This document shows, one piece after another, positions 50,101-59,094 of a stretch of DNA of 64,000 bases. The stretch spans positions 104,438-168,437 of the forward strand of contig JAJDCP010000060.1 in assembly GCA_029260765.1 (NCBI GenBank). Direction: 5' to 3'. Source of the DNA: Planctomycetota bacterium. Lineage in GTDB: Bacteria; Planctomycetota; J058; JAJDCP01. The translations under genes and the position numbers were made by a program. The first letter of the stretch is position 1. Each line of letters begins with the position of its first letter. Under the pieces are notes generated by a model. It searched no databases, had not been told where the DNA came from, and saw nothing but the letters and a program-made list of their open reading frames with translations.

Positions 50101-53100
50101 CGACAGCGTTCCAGTCCGACACCAACTTCCTGATCTTTGATGCCCCTGGCGACTCGGCGACCTTTACAGTCGAGGCGCAGTCCGACGCCGACTTCGTGTC
50201 CGAGTTGGGCCAGATCAGTATGTTCGGCAGCGTGGGGGGCCAGCTCGTCAGCGCGGTGCTCGACGTCAGCGTTGTCGACGACGAAGGCCTGCTGTTGGCC
50301 ACTTTGAGCCCGAATCCGGCGCAGCTGACAGAAGGTGATTCAGTCGAGTTGACGCTGACGCTGAACCAGCCTGTGCCGATGGGCGCAGGAGCCCTGACGA
50401 TCCAGTTGGCCAGCTCCGATCCCGGCCGTCTCGGCTTCGCCGCGGGTGCGCTGCAGGTCAGCATCGCTGAGGGCGATTCAGCGGTCAGCTTCTTCGTCTT
50501 CGCTACCGCAGAGGAAGGCACCCAGGCACCGACCAACTACGTCGTGTCCGCGCAGGGTTACAGTCTGGGCAACGCAGTGCAGACTTCGGCTGTGGTCGAG
50601 GTCCTTGACGACGGCAGCGATCCGGACCTGGTGGTCGAATTGGCACTTGGCAGCGTGACCCTGAACGAAGAAGCCGACACGGCGGTCGTGCGGGTGACCG
50701 TAACCAACCTTCCCGATCCTCACCTGCCCTTCACGATGAACGTGGGCGTCTCCGATCCGACAGCCTTGTCGACTTCGGTGGACCAGCTGCAGTTCTCAGG
50801 CAGCTCCAGCGCCGAGTCTTTCACGGTCTACACCCAGGGCGATCCCGACCTGTTGGATGAGATCGCGCAGGTCTTGGTGTCGGGCACATTGCAGGGCAAC
50901 TTCCTGCAACGCAGCCTCGAATTCAATGTGATCGACGACGACGACACGGCTGCATTGTTGGTTGAGCTGGCAGCTGGCAGCCTCGACCTCACTGAAGAAT
51001 CCGACACCGCCTGGGTCCGGGTGACGGTCTCGAATCTTCCCGATCCGCACCAATCCTTCACGCTGGCCGTTGTGAGCAGCGATGCGACCGCGCTGTCGAC
51101 GGGCGTGACCGAGCTGCAGTTTGGACCCACCCAGACCATGGACAGCTTCTACGTCACGACCCACGCAGATATCGACGTGCTCGACGAGCTTGTGCTGCTG
51201 ACCGTCGCCGGTCCGCTGCAAGGCGTGTTGCTGACAGGCAGCCTCGAGTTCAACGTGCTCGATGACGACATATCACTGGTCGCCAGCTTGAGCCCCGCCT
51301 GGACCGCCTTGCTCGAGGGAGATTCGGTGCGCATGACGCTCTCGTTGAACCGGCCGGTGGTCGCGGGAGCGGGGCCGCTGATGCTGCAGTTGGCATCGTC
51401 CAACCTCAGCCGCACGGAATTCCACCCCGAGACGATCTCGGTCAGCATTGCGGAAGGCGATAGCACCGCGAGTTTCCAGGTGTACTCGGTCAACAACGAG
51501 GGTTATCAGCTTCCCACGCAGGTAGCGATCAGCGCAGTGGGCAGCAGTCTCGGCGAGCTGGTGCAGGCGAGCGCGCTGATCAGCGCGCTCGACAACGGTG
51601 TTGGGGCGAGGCTCGTAGTCGAGCGCTCGGATACCCTGGGCGTCGTAGTGGAAGGCGACACGATCTGCGTGCGGGTGCGGGTGGAAGATCTTCCCGACCC
51701 ACATATGCCAATCATGCTGGCCGTGTCGAGCTCAGACCCTGAGGTGCTTGAGCCGCAGGTCAACATGTTGATGTTCGATAGCACGCAGAACGAAGACTCC
51801 TTCAAGGTCGTCGTGGTCTCCGACGCCAATGGCGATGCGGATATTGCAGACGTGACGGTCTTCGGCACCGTGCAGGGGCTGTTCCTGTTCAAGACGTTGC
51901 GGGTCGAGATCACCGACGATGAGCTGGCCTATCTCGCTGTGATGACGCCTGAGAAGAACCCGATCGTCGAGGGTGAGACCACCAAGGTCACGCTGGCACT
52001 CGATCAGAATGTGCCGATGGGCCTGGGCGATCTGGAGGTAACTGTAGTCAGCCTCGACACGAGCCGACTGGCTTTGGTCGAAAGCACCGTGACTGTGCTC
52101 GAGGGCGAGTCTACCGCCTGTTTCTTCGCCTATGGCGTGCCGTGCGTTGAAGAAGATGAACCGCAGGCGGTCGAGATCAATGCACGCAGAGATCCGGTCT
52201 TTGGCGACCCCTTCGCAGTGACTTTCATCACCGTGCTCGATGGTCCGTTGAATGAGGCTCCGCTCTTCAAGGGCTTGGTCTCTGTGGCCACGGCGGGCGG
52301 TCCTCGGCTGCGGCTCGACTGGTTGCCGGCGCTCGACCCCTTTACGGCCAGCGATGACATCGTCTATGACATCTACCTTGCCGCAGTTTCTGGCGGGCAA
52401 GACTTCAACACGCCCACGGTTACGACAGCACCTGGCCAGACTTCAATCATCCTCGACGATGGCGACAGCCCGCTGATCGCAGTGGGAGACGTTGTCTATG
52501 TTGTGGTGCGGGCGCGGGATGCCGAAGGCGTCGCAGACCTCAACGAGGTCGAAGCGGCGATCTTGCCGTGCAACCCGACGCAGCTGCGGTTCTTTGACGC
52601 GGACGCCGCGGGTCCCGGAGACGGCAGCCAGGCCGACCCATACACCGATTGGCAGGACGCCGTTGACGATGTCGAGACGAACACCAACGGCGGTATCATC
52701 ATCTGCGACATCGGCGATGCTACCGTTGGAGGTGACACCAACTTCCCGGTCGAGATCGGCCAGACGCCTCGCGCGGTGGCGATCTACGGTCGCTTCGATC
52801 TCGCCAACCTGCCGCCGAGCGCAGACGGTGAGCAGATTCTAGCCGGACGGCTGGCGTTGGGCGCAGGATCGAGCAACGTCTACAACCAGGAGACGGTCTT
52901 CGATCTGTTGATGCTCGATTCACTGAACCACATAACCTTCCTGGATGGTATTGATCTGTTCGACGCGGAACCGGACTTCATCACAGCGCAGAGCGGAGCG
53001 ATCCTCAATGTGTCTGGCATGATGTTCGAAGCCGAGTCCGGGGATCTTGGAGATGTCTTCGCAGGCAGCGGCTACGCGATCTATGTCGACACCAACGGAG

Positions 53101-55985
53101 CCTTTGAGAATTCATCGGTGCGCGTGACCGGTTCGGAATTCCGGAACCTGATGACGTGTATCGAGTTCGAAGGCGACGAGCCTTTCGACTTGATCCATCT
53201 GGGTGGGAACCTGTTCGAAGACATCAATTTCGTGGGTTATTGGACCATCGCCTCGCCGAGCTCAGATGTGCTCGACGTGCGTCTGCGGGACAACACTGTC
53301 CGTTTTGCCTATGGCCGTGCCTTTGGGCAGGCAATGACGTCGAGCGAGGCGCTGTTCGATGTGAGCATGATCGGCGAAAGCCAGTTCACCGCCGGAGATG
53401 TCAACTTTTTCGTGCAACGCAACGTTTTCCGCAGCTTCCTCGACGACATCTTTTTGCTTCAGGGGTTGGACCAGTTCGGCGATCCGGGCGGTCTGGAAGC
53501 AGAACTCGGCAAGTTGGACCTGCGCGCCGAATCCAACGAATTCCGGCTCGGCTCGGGTGTGGGAATCATCCGCGCGTCGAATGGAGGTCGCCAAGGAAAC
53601 GGCAATCTGGAAGCGCCCTCGGGTGATGTGTGCTATACCTTCGCCAACAACACCTACGATGCCGTGTACTGGGGTTGGGAGATCATCGATCTGACCGCGC
53701 GCTCCGGTGCGAATGCCAGTGTGCTGGTGCAGGACGAAGTCTTCCGCGAAACCGGTCCCGCCTTCGAGGTGGACGGTGTGACCTACCCACCGTTCAGCAC
53801 CTATGCAGCTGAGATCGACATCAGAATCGAAGGCAGCGTGTTTGCGGGCAACATCGCCGATGACGACCCGGTGGTCAACATCGACGGTGGCCTGGTTCCT
53901 CTTGCCGGGCTGACGACCTTGACCGTAGAGAACAGCCTGTTCCACGGCACCGACCAGGTTGAGGACCTGATCGAATACGAGATCGGCTCGGTCCAGGGGT
54001 TCGATCGATTTAGTGGCGGCTTCGGCAACGATGATGACCTCACAGAGCTCTTGCTGGAAGTCGTGGACAACTCCTTCGTCGGAGGCTTCCAAGCGATCGA
54101 CGTGGAAGTCGGCAATTTCCTTCCGTTCGTGCAACGCACGCGAGTCAAGGTCGACGACAACCAGATCCTCGAAAACACCTATGGCGCCGAGTTCGTGTTG
54201 CGAGCTTTCTCGGGAGACACCCACCTGCAGTTCCACTCGAACCATGTGCGTGGTGGACTGCGGCATGACAATGTGTTCAATTTCGATCGGGGCGGGATTC
54301 CCTGGCAGGTCGGAGTCAATCTGGAGTTCAGCGGTGGCGTGCCGTTCACGAACCCGCCGTTCATCGGCGCGCTGTCGGGCGGAATGGTGGCGGACATCGC
54401 CGACAACATCTTCGAGCACGCCCCCAGCGGTGGCATGTTCTTCGGCAGCATGGTCAGCTCTGGCGGGGGCATCGCCATGATGCTCTCACGCAACACCTTT
54501 ACCGGGGCGACGTCTGGAAATCCGCAGGCGCTCTTTGAGTTCAGTGGCGTCTCGGCCTTGGTGGCCCAGAACAACGTGTTCGGTTTCCAGCCGACCGACT
54601 ACAACCTGGGCTTCTATACCCGGACGCCCTTCTTCGGGGAAACGAGTGGCTATCCCAATATTGTGCTGCGCAACAACCTGTTCGTGAGCAATGGAGAGGT
54701 GATCACGACCTATGACGAGCCGATTCCCTTGACGGTGCTCAACAATACGTTCTACCAGAACGGGTTTACCGATGGCCTTTTCGACATCGGCGACAACAAC
54801 GAGAGCTTCGACCAGTCGCTGTTCATGAACAACCTGTTCAGCCAGTCGTTGAGCCAGTCGCTGAACTTCGATGGTCCGTTCCAGTTCCAGCCGACGCTGT
54901 TCACGCACTGGAGCCTGCTCGACGTGCACGGACCGCTGGCGGGCCACGCGAACTTCGAGGCCGATGCGCTCTTTACCCAACAGGGAGAGCTGCGTGACTT
55001 CGATGACTACTACCGCCTGCTGGCCGTGTCTTCAGCGATCGATGCAGGCAACCCCGCGGCCCGTTTCGCCGACACCGATGGCTCGAACAACGACATCGGA
55101 GCCTTCGGCGGACCCGGGGCTGACCATGTAGGGGCAGGCTTGGCGTCCGACGAGGTCGAGCCTTTCGAGGTGATCTTTGCGCACCAATTCCTGCCTGGAT
55201 CCAATCTCCCGGAAGATCTGCTCGGGGTGAATTTCCGCACCGGCGGCCGCCTGATGGAGTCTGGCGACCCTGCGATCTTCAACGTGTTCTTCAACCTCCC
55301 GGTCGATGCAGACAACCTCGACCCGGCGGCCTTCCGTCTGGTCAACAATCTGGGTTCGGTGCTCGGCAGTCCCGCGTTCGTGGCAGCGTTCGGGCCGGTA
55401 GTCTTCATCGCCTTCCCCCCGCCGCCTGACGGAAGTCTGTATACACTCGAGGTCGTCCCGGGTGCGGTGCAGGCGGAGTCGGGGCAGGACCTGCGGCAGG
55501 TGTTCTACCATGACTTCGGCGTCGCGCCGCAGACGCCGGTCTTCGAGTCGGAGCCCAACGACGATATCGCCAACGCAGATCCCACCACCCTCGATGCACG
55601 TGATGTCGGTCTGGTGACGGGCAACTTCGGCAACAGCGACAACACAGGGGACCGTGACTACTTCCTGATCGAGAACGTCGAGCCGGGCGAGCGTTTCGAG
55701 GCGACCTTGAAGGAATCCGACGAGGACTCCTATGAGCTGTTGCTGATCAATGCGGTGACGGGCGAGGTGATCCACCGGGCTGAGGACGTGTTCGAAAACA
55801 CTCCCTATCTCTCGCATACCTTCACGTCCACCGAAGTCGGATCGGCAGGAGGCAGCTTTGTGATCGCCATCGAGCTGCAGACCACTCTGTTCGGGGACGA
55901 CGATTACGAGCTGCACCTGTTGCGGCCGGATGGGACGCCGGGGCCGCCCCCCATGACGATTTTCACAATCACGAATCCCAACTGA
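47127..55985 (+). CDS. Giant surface lipoprotein: Calx-beta repeats, beta-helix and PPC domain
   Basis: GGGAG precedes the ATG at 47127, and the leader ends LALLAGC, so the 2,952-residue product is lipid-anchored. Residues about 35-1705 are some 15 Calx-beta-like beta-sandwich repeats, with motifs such as LSEGVPGDSEEVITVRL and acidic strand ends (IDDD, LDDD) that can bind calcium. A fibronectin-III-like domain follows (about 1710-1815), then a right-handed parallel beta-helix (about 1825-2670) rich in Asn turns and closing SSAIDAGNP and NDIGAFGG. Next come an SbsA-like Ig domain (about 2705-2798) and a C-terminal PPC domain (about 2808-2945, starting EPNDDIANADP). It is probably an adhesin or a polysaccharide-binding surface protein. 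It sits alone, with its own leader and a strong terminator. Confidence 0.9.
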   Translation: MLRGFAKVSFAVTTLALLAGCDLSEEDVFDPRLSGTLSPDQASLVEAVPGQQPTPVILTFEIERPADRELGFQVHSTDPDAVLHEGSFRLGKGESQYLLSVLPNPAGTDDKFDSDVIIYVTGHGVRTSALLHISSTDPEAATVTPGSVSLAEAGAPVTLTLTLSAPATEEVTLLIDNPAIASLVAPGSLTLAAGESSVAFSIQAIPDANTFDEQFSVSLQQVNGTDQAVPLGASFDVSIVDDDDVDGISTEGSTPSVTFAGADTVWENGMPRLDDTITIVLSPAPAQSVAFQVATTDPDALEILDLNGMHRAIFTVPANPGGDSSTVRFVLRARQDPDRHNELATFYAFSTEGGEDASSSNPLSGGYANLSVARNIQVIDDDLLTMTLVRTDMGDTLFVTGNIAANTASYDVVLSGGVAPAGGVRVIVTSSSPAHATPVDGSGVFVSELDIPAGSTTASFGVVPALVPSGLPVPVNITVQGVLPSGVVDGTLIGQDGFYVAHADDALQLLTLTSAGTTVLEDGAGAASLTLVATRSGNLSLGAGLFQISVSNPDKVFVSPNQLVFAPGQTAQSFTVTARSDDDYDDHFVIVQVGGVQSGQAVTAAFEIEVLDDDSTPELSFAVGGVAAGGVVLSEGVPGDSEEVITVRLTGGSGALAAIVSSSDPGAVSVDTQTLLFAMPGDSASFTVRAQPDADFNNENVEILLLASVEGDVVAAVLPIEVIEDEVPLVATLSPDEATVLEGDSLDIDITLNQPVPSTFGPLVLQLESSNPARLHLEPTSVTLIPGQSTVSFRVFADFVEGVQLPALVQITASGANIGQLVFGSATIQVADPNVPASLFLEVASGATTLVEEADSVQVRARVEGLPATHLPFVLAVSVGDPGAIEPDVTLLSFSATSTEELFWVRTVGDLDVLDEVSQVAVEGSVQGTYLLATLPVAVLDEDGAARLILEVGGVPVSGVALEEDVDPTRAVTARLIGGVGPLAVGITSSDPTAFQSDTNFLIFDAPGDSATFTVEAQSDADFVSELGQISMFGSVGGQLVSAVLDVSVVDDEGLLLATLSPNPAQLTEGDSVELTLTLNQPVPMGAGALTIQLASSDPGRLGFAAGALQVSIAEGDSAVSFFVFATAEEGTQAPTNYVVSAQGYSLGNAVQTSAVVEVLDDGSDPDLVVELALGSVTLNEEADTAVVRVTVTNLPDPHLPFTMNVGVSDPTALSTSVDQLQFSGSSSAESFTVYTQGDPDLLDEIAQVLVSGTLQGNFLQRSLEFNVIDDDDTAALLVELAAGSLDLTEESDTAWVRVTVSNLPDPHQSFTLAVVSSDATALSTGVTELQFGPTQTMDSFYVTTHADIDVLDELVLLTVAGPLQGVLLTGSLEFNVLDDDISLVASLSPAWTALLEGDSVRMTLSLNRPVVAGAGPLMLQLASSNLSRTEFHPETISVSIAEGDSTASFQVYSVNNEGYQLPTQVAISAVGSSLGELVQASALISALDNGVGARLVVERSDTLGVVVEGDTICVRVRVEDLPDPHMPIMLAVSSSDPEVLEPQVNMLMFDSTQNEDSFKVVVVSDANGDADIADVTVFGTVQGLFLFKTLRVEITDDELAYLAVMTPEKNPIVEGETTKVTLALDQNVPMGLGDLEVTVVSLDTSRLALVESTVTVLEGESTACFFAYGVPCVEEDEPQAVEINARRDPVFGDPFAVTFITVLDGPLNEAPLFKGLVSVATAGGPRLRLDWLPALDPFTASDDIVYDIYLAAVSGGQDFNTPTVTTAPGQTSIILDDGDSPLIAVGDVVYVVVRARDAEGVADLNEVEAAILPCNPTQLRFFDADAAGPGDGSQADPYTDWQDAVDDVETNTNGGIIICDIGDATVGGDTNFPVEIGQTPRAVAIYGRFDLANLPPSADGEQILAGRLALGAGSSNVYNQETVFDLLMLDSLNHITFLDGIDLFDAEPDFITAQSGAILNVSGMMFEAESGDLGDVFAGSGYAIYVDTNGAFENSSVRVTGSEFRNLMTCIEFEGDEPFDLIHLGGNLFEDINFVGYWTIASPSSDVLDVRLRDNTVRFAYGRAFGQAMTSSEALFDVSMIGESQFTAGDVNFFVQRNVFRSFLDDIFLLQGLDQFGDPGGLEAELGKLDLRAESNEFRLGSGVGIIRASNGGRQGNGNLEAPSGDVCYTFANNTYDAVYWGWEIIDLTARSGANASVLVQDEVFRETGPAFEVDGVTYPPFSTYAAEIDIRIEGSVFAGNIADDDPVVNIDGGLVPLAGLTTLTVENSLFHGTDQVEDLIEYEIGSVQGFDRFSGGFGNDDDLTELLLEVVDNSFVGGFQAIDVEVGNFLPFVQRTRVKVDDNQILENTYGAEFVLRAFSGDTHLQFHSNHVRGGLRHDNVFNFDRGGIPWQVGVNLEFSGGVPFTNPPFIGALSGGMVADIADNIFEHAPSGGMFFGSMVSSGGGIAMMLSRNTFTGATSGNPQALFEFSGVSALVAQNNVFGFQPTDYNLGFYTRTPFFGETSGYPNIVLRNNLFVSNGEVITTYDEPIPLTVLNNTFYQNGFTDGLFDIGDNNESFDQSLFMNNLFSQSLSQSLNFDGPFQFQPTLFTHWSLLDVHGPLAGHANFEADALFTQQGELRDFDDYYRLLAVSSAIDAGNPAARFADTDGSNNDIGAFGGPGADHVGAGLASDEVEPFEVIFAHQFLPGSNLPEDLLGVNFRTGGRLMESGDPAIFNVFFNLPVDADNLDPAAFRLVNNLGSVLGSPAFVAAFGPVVFIAFPPPPDGSLYTLEVVPGAVQAESGQDLRQVFYHDFGVAPQTPVFESEPNDDIANADPTTLDARDVGLVTGNFGNSDNTGDRDYFLIENVEPGERFEATLKESDEDSYELLLINAVTGEVIHRAEDVFENTPYLSHTFTSTEVGSAGGSFVIAIELQTTLFGDDDYELHLLRPDGTPGPPPMTIFTITNPN

Positions 55986-55990
55986 TTCGG

Positions 55991-56049
55991 GCCGGCGTCT
56001 TCGGGGCGCCGGCTGCAACAGAAAACCTCGGCGCAGGCGCCGAGGTTTT
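55991..56049. terminator. Double hairpin, bidirectional terminator
   Basis: GCCGGCG/CGCCGGC (55991-56013) is followed by a perfect 13-bp inverted repeat, AAAACCTCGGCGC and its complement (56022-56049), ending TTTT and then CCTTTTG. It separates the giant gene from the convergent ATP-grasp gene and has A and T runs on both sides, so it should work in both directions. Confidence 0.9.
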
Positions 56050-56074
56050 CCTTTTGTTGGACAGGCGCCCCCGG

Positions 56075-57115
56075 CTACATCACCGCCAACTCGGCATTGA
56101 TGAATTCCCGTTTGTACCATTGAGAGTAGCGGGTCTTGCGCTCGAGGCTGTCGATCACCGTGTCGAAGAAGTTGACGCCTTCGAAGCGCTTGGCCTCGAG
56201 CAGGCCGCCCGGTGTGAATACATTGATCTCGACCAGTTTGTCGCCCACGATATCGAGGCCGACCAGGAACATCCCGTCACGCACCAGTTTGGGGCGCACG
56301 ATCTCGGCGATGCGCAGCTCGTTGTCGGTGATCTCCCCGCGGACGGGTTTGCCGCCCGCATGGACGTTGCTGCGGATGTCCCCCGCCGGGCGCGTACGGC
56401 GTACGGCAGCATAGCGGCCCTTGTAGCGCAGGGGTCGACCATTCATCAGAAACATACGCAGGTCCCCGGTCTCTGCCGCCGGCAGGTATTCCTGCGCGAT
56501 CACGAAGCCGTCACGGCAGATCGCTTCCACCATCTGGTTCAGATTGTCGGCATTGTCTGAGCGCACAAGAAAAACGCCCTGGCCGCCCGAACCAGCCAGT
56601 GGTTTGAGCACGACTTTCCCTACACGCTTGGCGAAGTCGCGGATCTCTTTGGCGTTGCGCGTGATGCACGACTCGGGCACCACCTCTTGGGGAAACTCGT
56701 GGAAGTACATCTTGTTCTGGGCCAACGCCAGCCCCGCCGGATCGTTCAGCACCAAGGTGCCCGTCCGGGCTACGGTGTGTGCGAACATCAGGGCAGTCTG
56801 CGCCATCCAGGGTTGCTGCCCGCTGTTGCTCGGGTTCTGCCTCAACAACAGGATGTCCAGCTCATCGACAAAGATGCGCTCCCGTCTGGCTTGGTCCGAT
56901 TGCAGGTCCGCCATAAAGGCCTTGGCCGCACGGTAGTTGCTGCGGGGAACGCCTCGAGCCCGCGCTCTGACGCGCCCGTCGGGGGTCAATGCGAGCGACG
57001 ACACCGCCAGAAACCAGACCTCGTGGCCGCGTGCGACCGCCTGCATGGCGAGATGAACGGTAGTTTGCACAGCGCGCATGCCACGGACTGTGCCGACAAC
57101 GATTCCCAGCTTCAC
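56075..57115 (-). CDS. Glutathione synthetase-like ATP-grasp enzyme
   Basis: The 346 residues follow prokaryotic GshB: N-terminal MKLGIVVGTVRGM Rossmann part, DELDILLLRQNPS, LVLNDPAGLALAQNKM, then the ATP-grasp domain with KPLAGSGGQGVF, DLRMFLMNG, HAGGKPVRGEIT and metal-binding GDKLVEINVFTPGG. It ligates an acid to an amine using ATP. Linkage to the QEGLA gene (overlapping GTGA) makes a specialised peptide or glutathione-like product more likely than housekeeping glutathione synthesis. No gshA is in the window. Confidence 0.9.
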   Translation of the reverse strand: MKLGIVVGTVRGMRAVQTTVHLAMQAVARGHEVWFLAVSSLALTPDGRVRARARGVPRSNYRAAKAFMADLQSDQARRERIFVDELDILLLRQNPSNSGQQPWMAQTALMFAHTVARTGTLVLNDPAGLALAQNKMYFHEFPQEVVPESCITRNAKEIRDFAKRVGKVVLKPLAGSGGQGVFLVRSDNADNLNQMVEAICRDGFVIAQEYLPAAETGDLRMFLMNGRPLRYKGRYAAVRRTRPAGDIRSNVHAGGKPVRGEITDNELRIAEIVRPKLVRDGMFLVGLDIVGDKLVEINVFTPGGLLEAKRFEGVNFFDTVIDSLERKTRYSQWYKREFINAELAVM

Positions 57116-59031
57116 GACAGCGCCTCCTCCAGGAGCTTGGCGAGAGAGAGCCCGGCATGAACCCGCGCCAGTCGCCGCTTTGTCTTTGCATCGTCCAGAA
57201 ACAACGGCCGTAGGGGAGGGGGCTGCAAGATCTTGCGCATCTGCAGCTCACGGATGACCGAGACGTGTTTGACGGCGATCTTGCCGAGGTAGAGCTCGCC
57301 CAGCTCGCCTCCGTTGGCGAGAAATGCCAGCAAGTCTTTGAGTCCGCGCAGATACACGATGTCTTTGGTCAGCCCTCCGCCGCGGTGCACACGGCAGGCG
57401 ATTCCAAAGGCGATGCGCCGCGCAAAGCCGTGCTCTTCAGAGAGCACCCGCAGCGTCTCGACCAGGTCGGCTCCCTGGATCAAGCAGTGGGTTGCCACCA
57501 CACGCGCGGCGAGCACGCGAAGGCGGGGGAGACTGAGACCCCCGACAAGGTACTCGCTCAAGACGGCCAGGCCTTCCTGAAGCTCAATGTACCCCGTCAA
57601 GCCGCGGAAGAGCTGCCGGAAGGGCTGAGCCTTGCCGTTGTAGTAGGTGACCAGGTGCGTACCGATCTCGTGGGCCAACAGCGCACGCACGCGAGCCGCG
57701 GGCACTTTGGTGCGCGCGCCCAGCAACAGGTTGCCCCGGGAGCACATCACCCCGTCGTACATGTCCTCGCGGATCTCGACTTGCGCCTCAAAGCCGCGAT
57801 AGAGCGCCTTGTAGCGAGCGATCTGCGCGCGGGCGCGCGCGGCCATCTGCTCGGCGTCCAGGGCGCGCCCCACGCGGGGCTCGCGGCTGCCTGGGGGGAT
57901 GCCGGCCAGCAGGGACCGGGCTTCGGCCAGCAGCGAGGGCTCGATCTCTCCGTAGAGGGCCATGCTGCCGTGGAAGAAACGCCGCGTGCCGAGGTCGCCC
58001 AGCATGGTGAGCTTGCGGTCCAGCTCGAGCTGCTTCTCTCGAAAGAAATGGGCCAGGACCGGATCTTCGATGCGTTCGATGGGGATCCTGAATAGCTGGC
58101 GCTTGAGCTCGCTGGGATCGGCTGTCAACGGACGGTAGTGGAAGGCAGGGGCGTGGCTGTAGCCCGTGCGGGAGAGCTCTCTCCAGGCCGCTTCGGAGTT
58201 GGTGGGTGTCGCCTGCAAAATGAAAGAGAAGCTGCCCGCGACATCCGACAGGGCCTTGTCGACGTTCCAGACAGTGCGCACAAAGGAGCGGCGGCCCAGG
58301 GCTGAGACGTGAGCCACTTCATGGTCCGTATGGGCCTGGATGTAGCTGAACAGGACCCAGCGCAGGGCCTTGGAGAGCTTGCGCCGCAGGGCTGCGTGCA
58401 CGAGCGGGAAGACCTTCTTCTTGCCGCGGGGGTTGCGGAAGAACGGCTCGATCTCCAATCCCAGGAAGTGCACCCCCAGGGCTCGCAGCTCACTGGCCTG
58501 CAACAGCGGTTGCAGCCCCGGCGGGGCAGGCAGCGTCTTGCTGTGGCGGCACTCGACCTCCGCCTGCACGCGCTGGATCTTGATACGACGCAGCCGCTTG
58601 GCGAGAGTCTCGACTATGGATTCAGCGGGTGCACGGGCCGAGTGCACCACGTGAAAGGCCGGCCTGGCAGTCTCGCGTTGGCTCTGGGCGCGGCCCGAGG
58701 TCGCCGTCCAGAGCTCGAGCACCAACACACTCCGGAAGCGTGCACGCAACTCCGCCAGGACGCCCCGCAACAAGTGACGCATCGGCTGTTTGGCGCTGGG
58801 CGCGCCGGACGCTTGCAGGTAGCAGGGCTTGCCCGTCAGTAGCAGGTCGGTGCCCGGATCTTTGCGTTTGCTCGGCCGGCGGTAGACACACAGGAACGGC
58901 AGAGCCCGCTCGACATAGAGCCGGCCCCAGGGCGCCAGCTCGATGTGCACCCTTCGACCCGCGGCCAGGCGCTCCCGCACTTGAGCTACCAGATCCGGCC
59001 CAGGAGGCGCCTTGGGAAGCTGTCTCGGCAT
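57112..59031 (-). CDS. QEGLA-motif tyrosine carboxypeptidase-like protein (DUF1704)
   Basis: The 639-residue protein has the DUF1704 metallopeptidase signature: HEIGTHLVTYYNG with the zinc-binding histidines, and the catalytic-side motif ELQEGLAVLSEY. The family was annotated as flavohemoglobin expression-modulating proteins and is related to eukaryotic tubulin tyrosine carboxypeptidases. The N-terminal 250 residues are less conserved. Neighbours in other bacteria include ATP-grasp genes like the one here, which starts within this stop codon. AGGGGG lies before the ATG at 59031. Confidence 0.9.
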   Translation of the reverse strand: MPRQLPKAPPGPDLVAQVRERLAAGRRVHIELAPWGRLYVERALPFLCVYRRPSKRKDPGTDLLLTGKPCYLQASGAPSAKQPMRHLLRGVLAELRARFRSVLVLELWTATSGRAQSQRETARPAFHVVHSARAPAESIVETLAKRLRRIKIQRVQAEVECRHSKTLPAPPGLQPLLQASELRALGVHFLGLEIEPFFRNPRGKKKVFPLVHAALRRKLSKALRWVLFSYIQAHTDHEVAHVSALGRRSFVRTVWNVDKALSDVAGSFSFILQATPTNSEAAWRELSRTGYSHAPAFHYRPLTADPSELKRQLFRIPIERIEDPVLAHFFREKQLELDRKLTMLGDLGTRRFFHGSMALYGEIEPSLLAEARSLLAGIPPGSREPRVGRALDAEQMAARARAQIARYKALYRGFEAQVEIREDMYDGVMCSRGNLLLGARTKVPAARVRALLAHEIGTHLVTYYNGKAQPFRQLFRGLTGYIELQEGLAVLSEYLVGGLSLPRLRVLAARVVATHCLIQGADLVETLRVLSEEHGFARRIAFGIACRVHRGGGLTKDIVYLRGLKDLLAFLANGGELGELYLGKIAVKHVSVIRELQMRKILQPPPLRPLFLDDAKTKRRLARVHAGLSLAKLLEEALS

Positions 59032-59094
59032 CGCCGACCCCCTTCGTTTGATCCTATTCTCGCGCAAACGACACGGGCTGCAAGAGACCCGATG

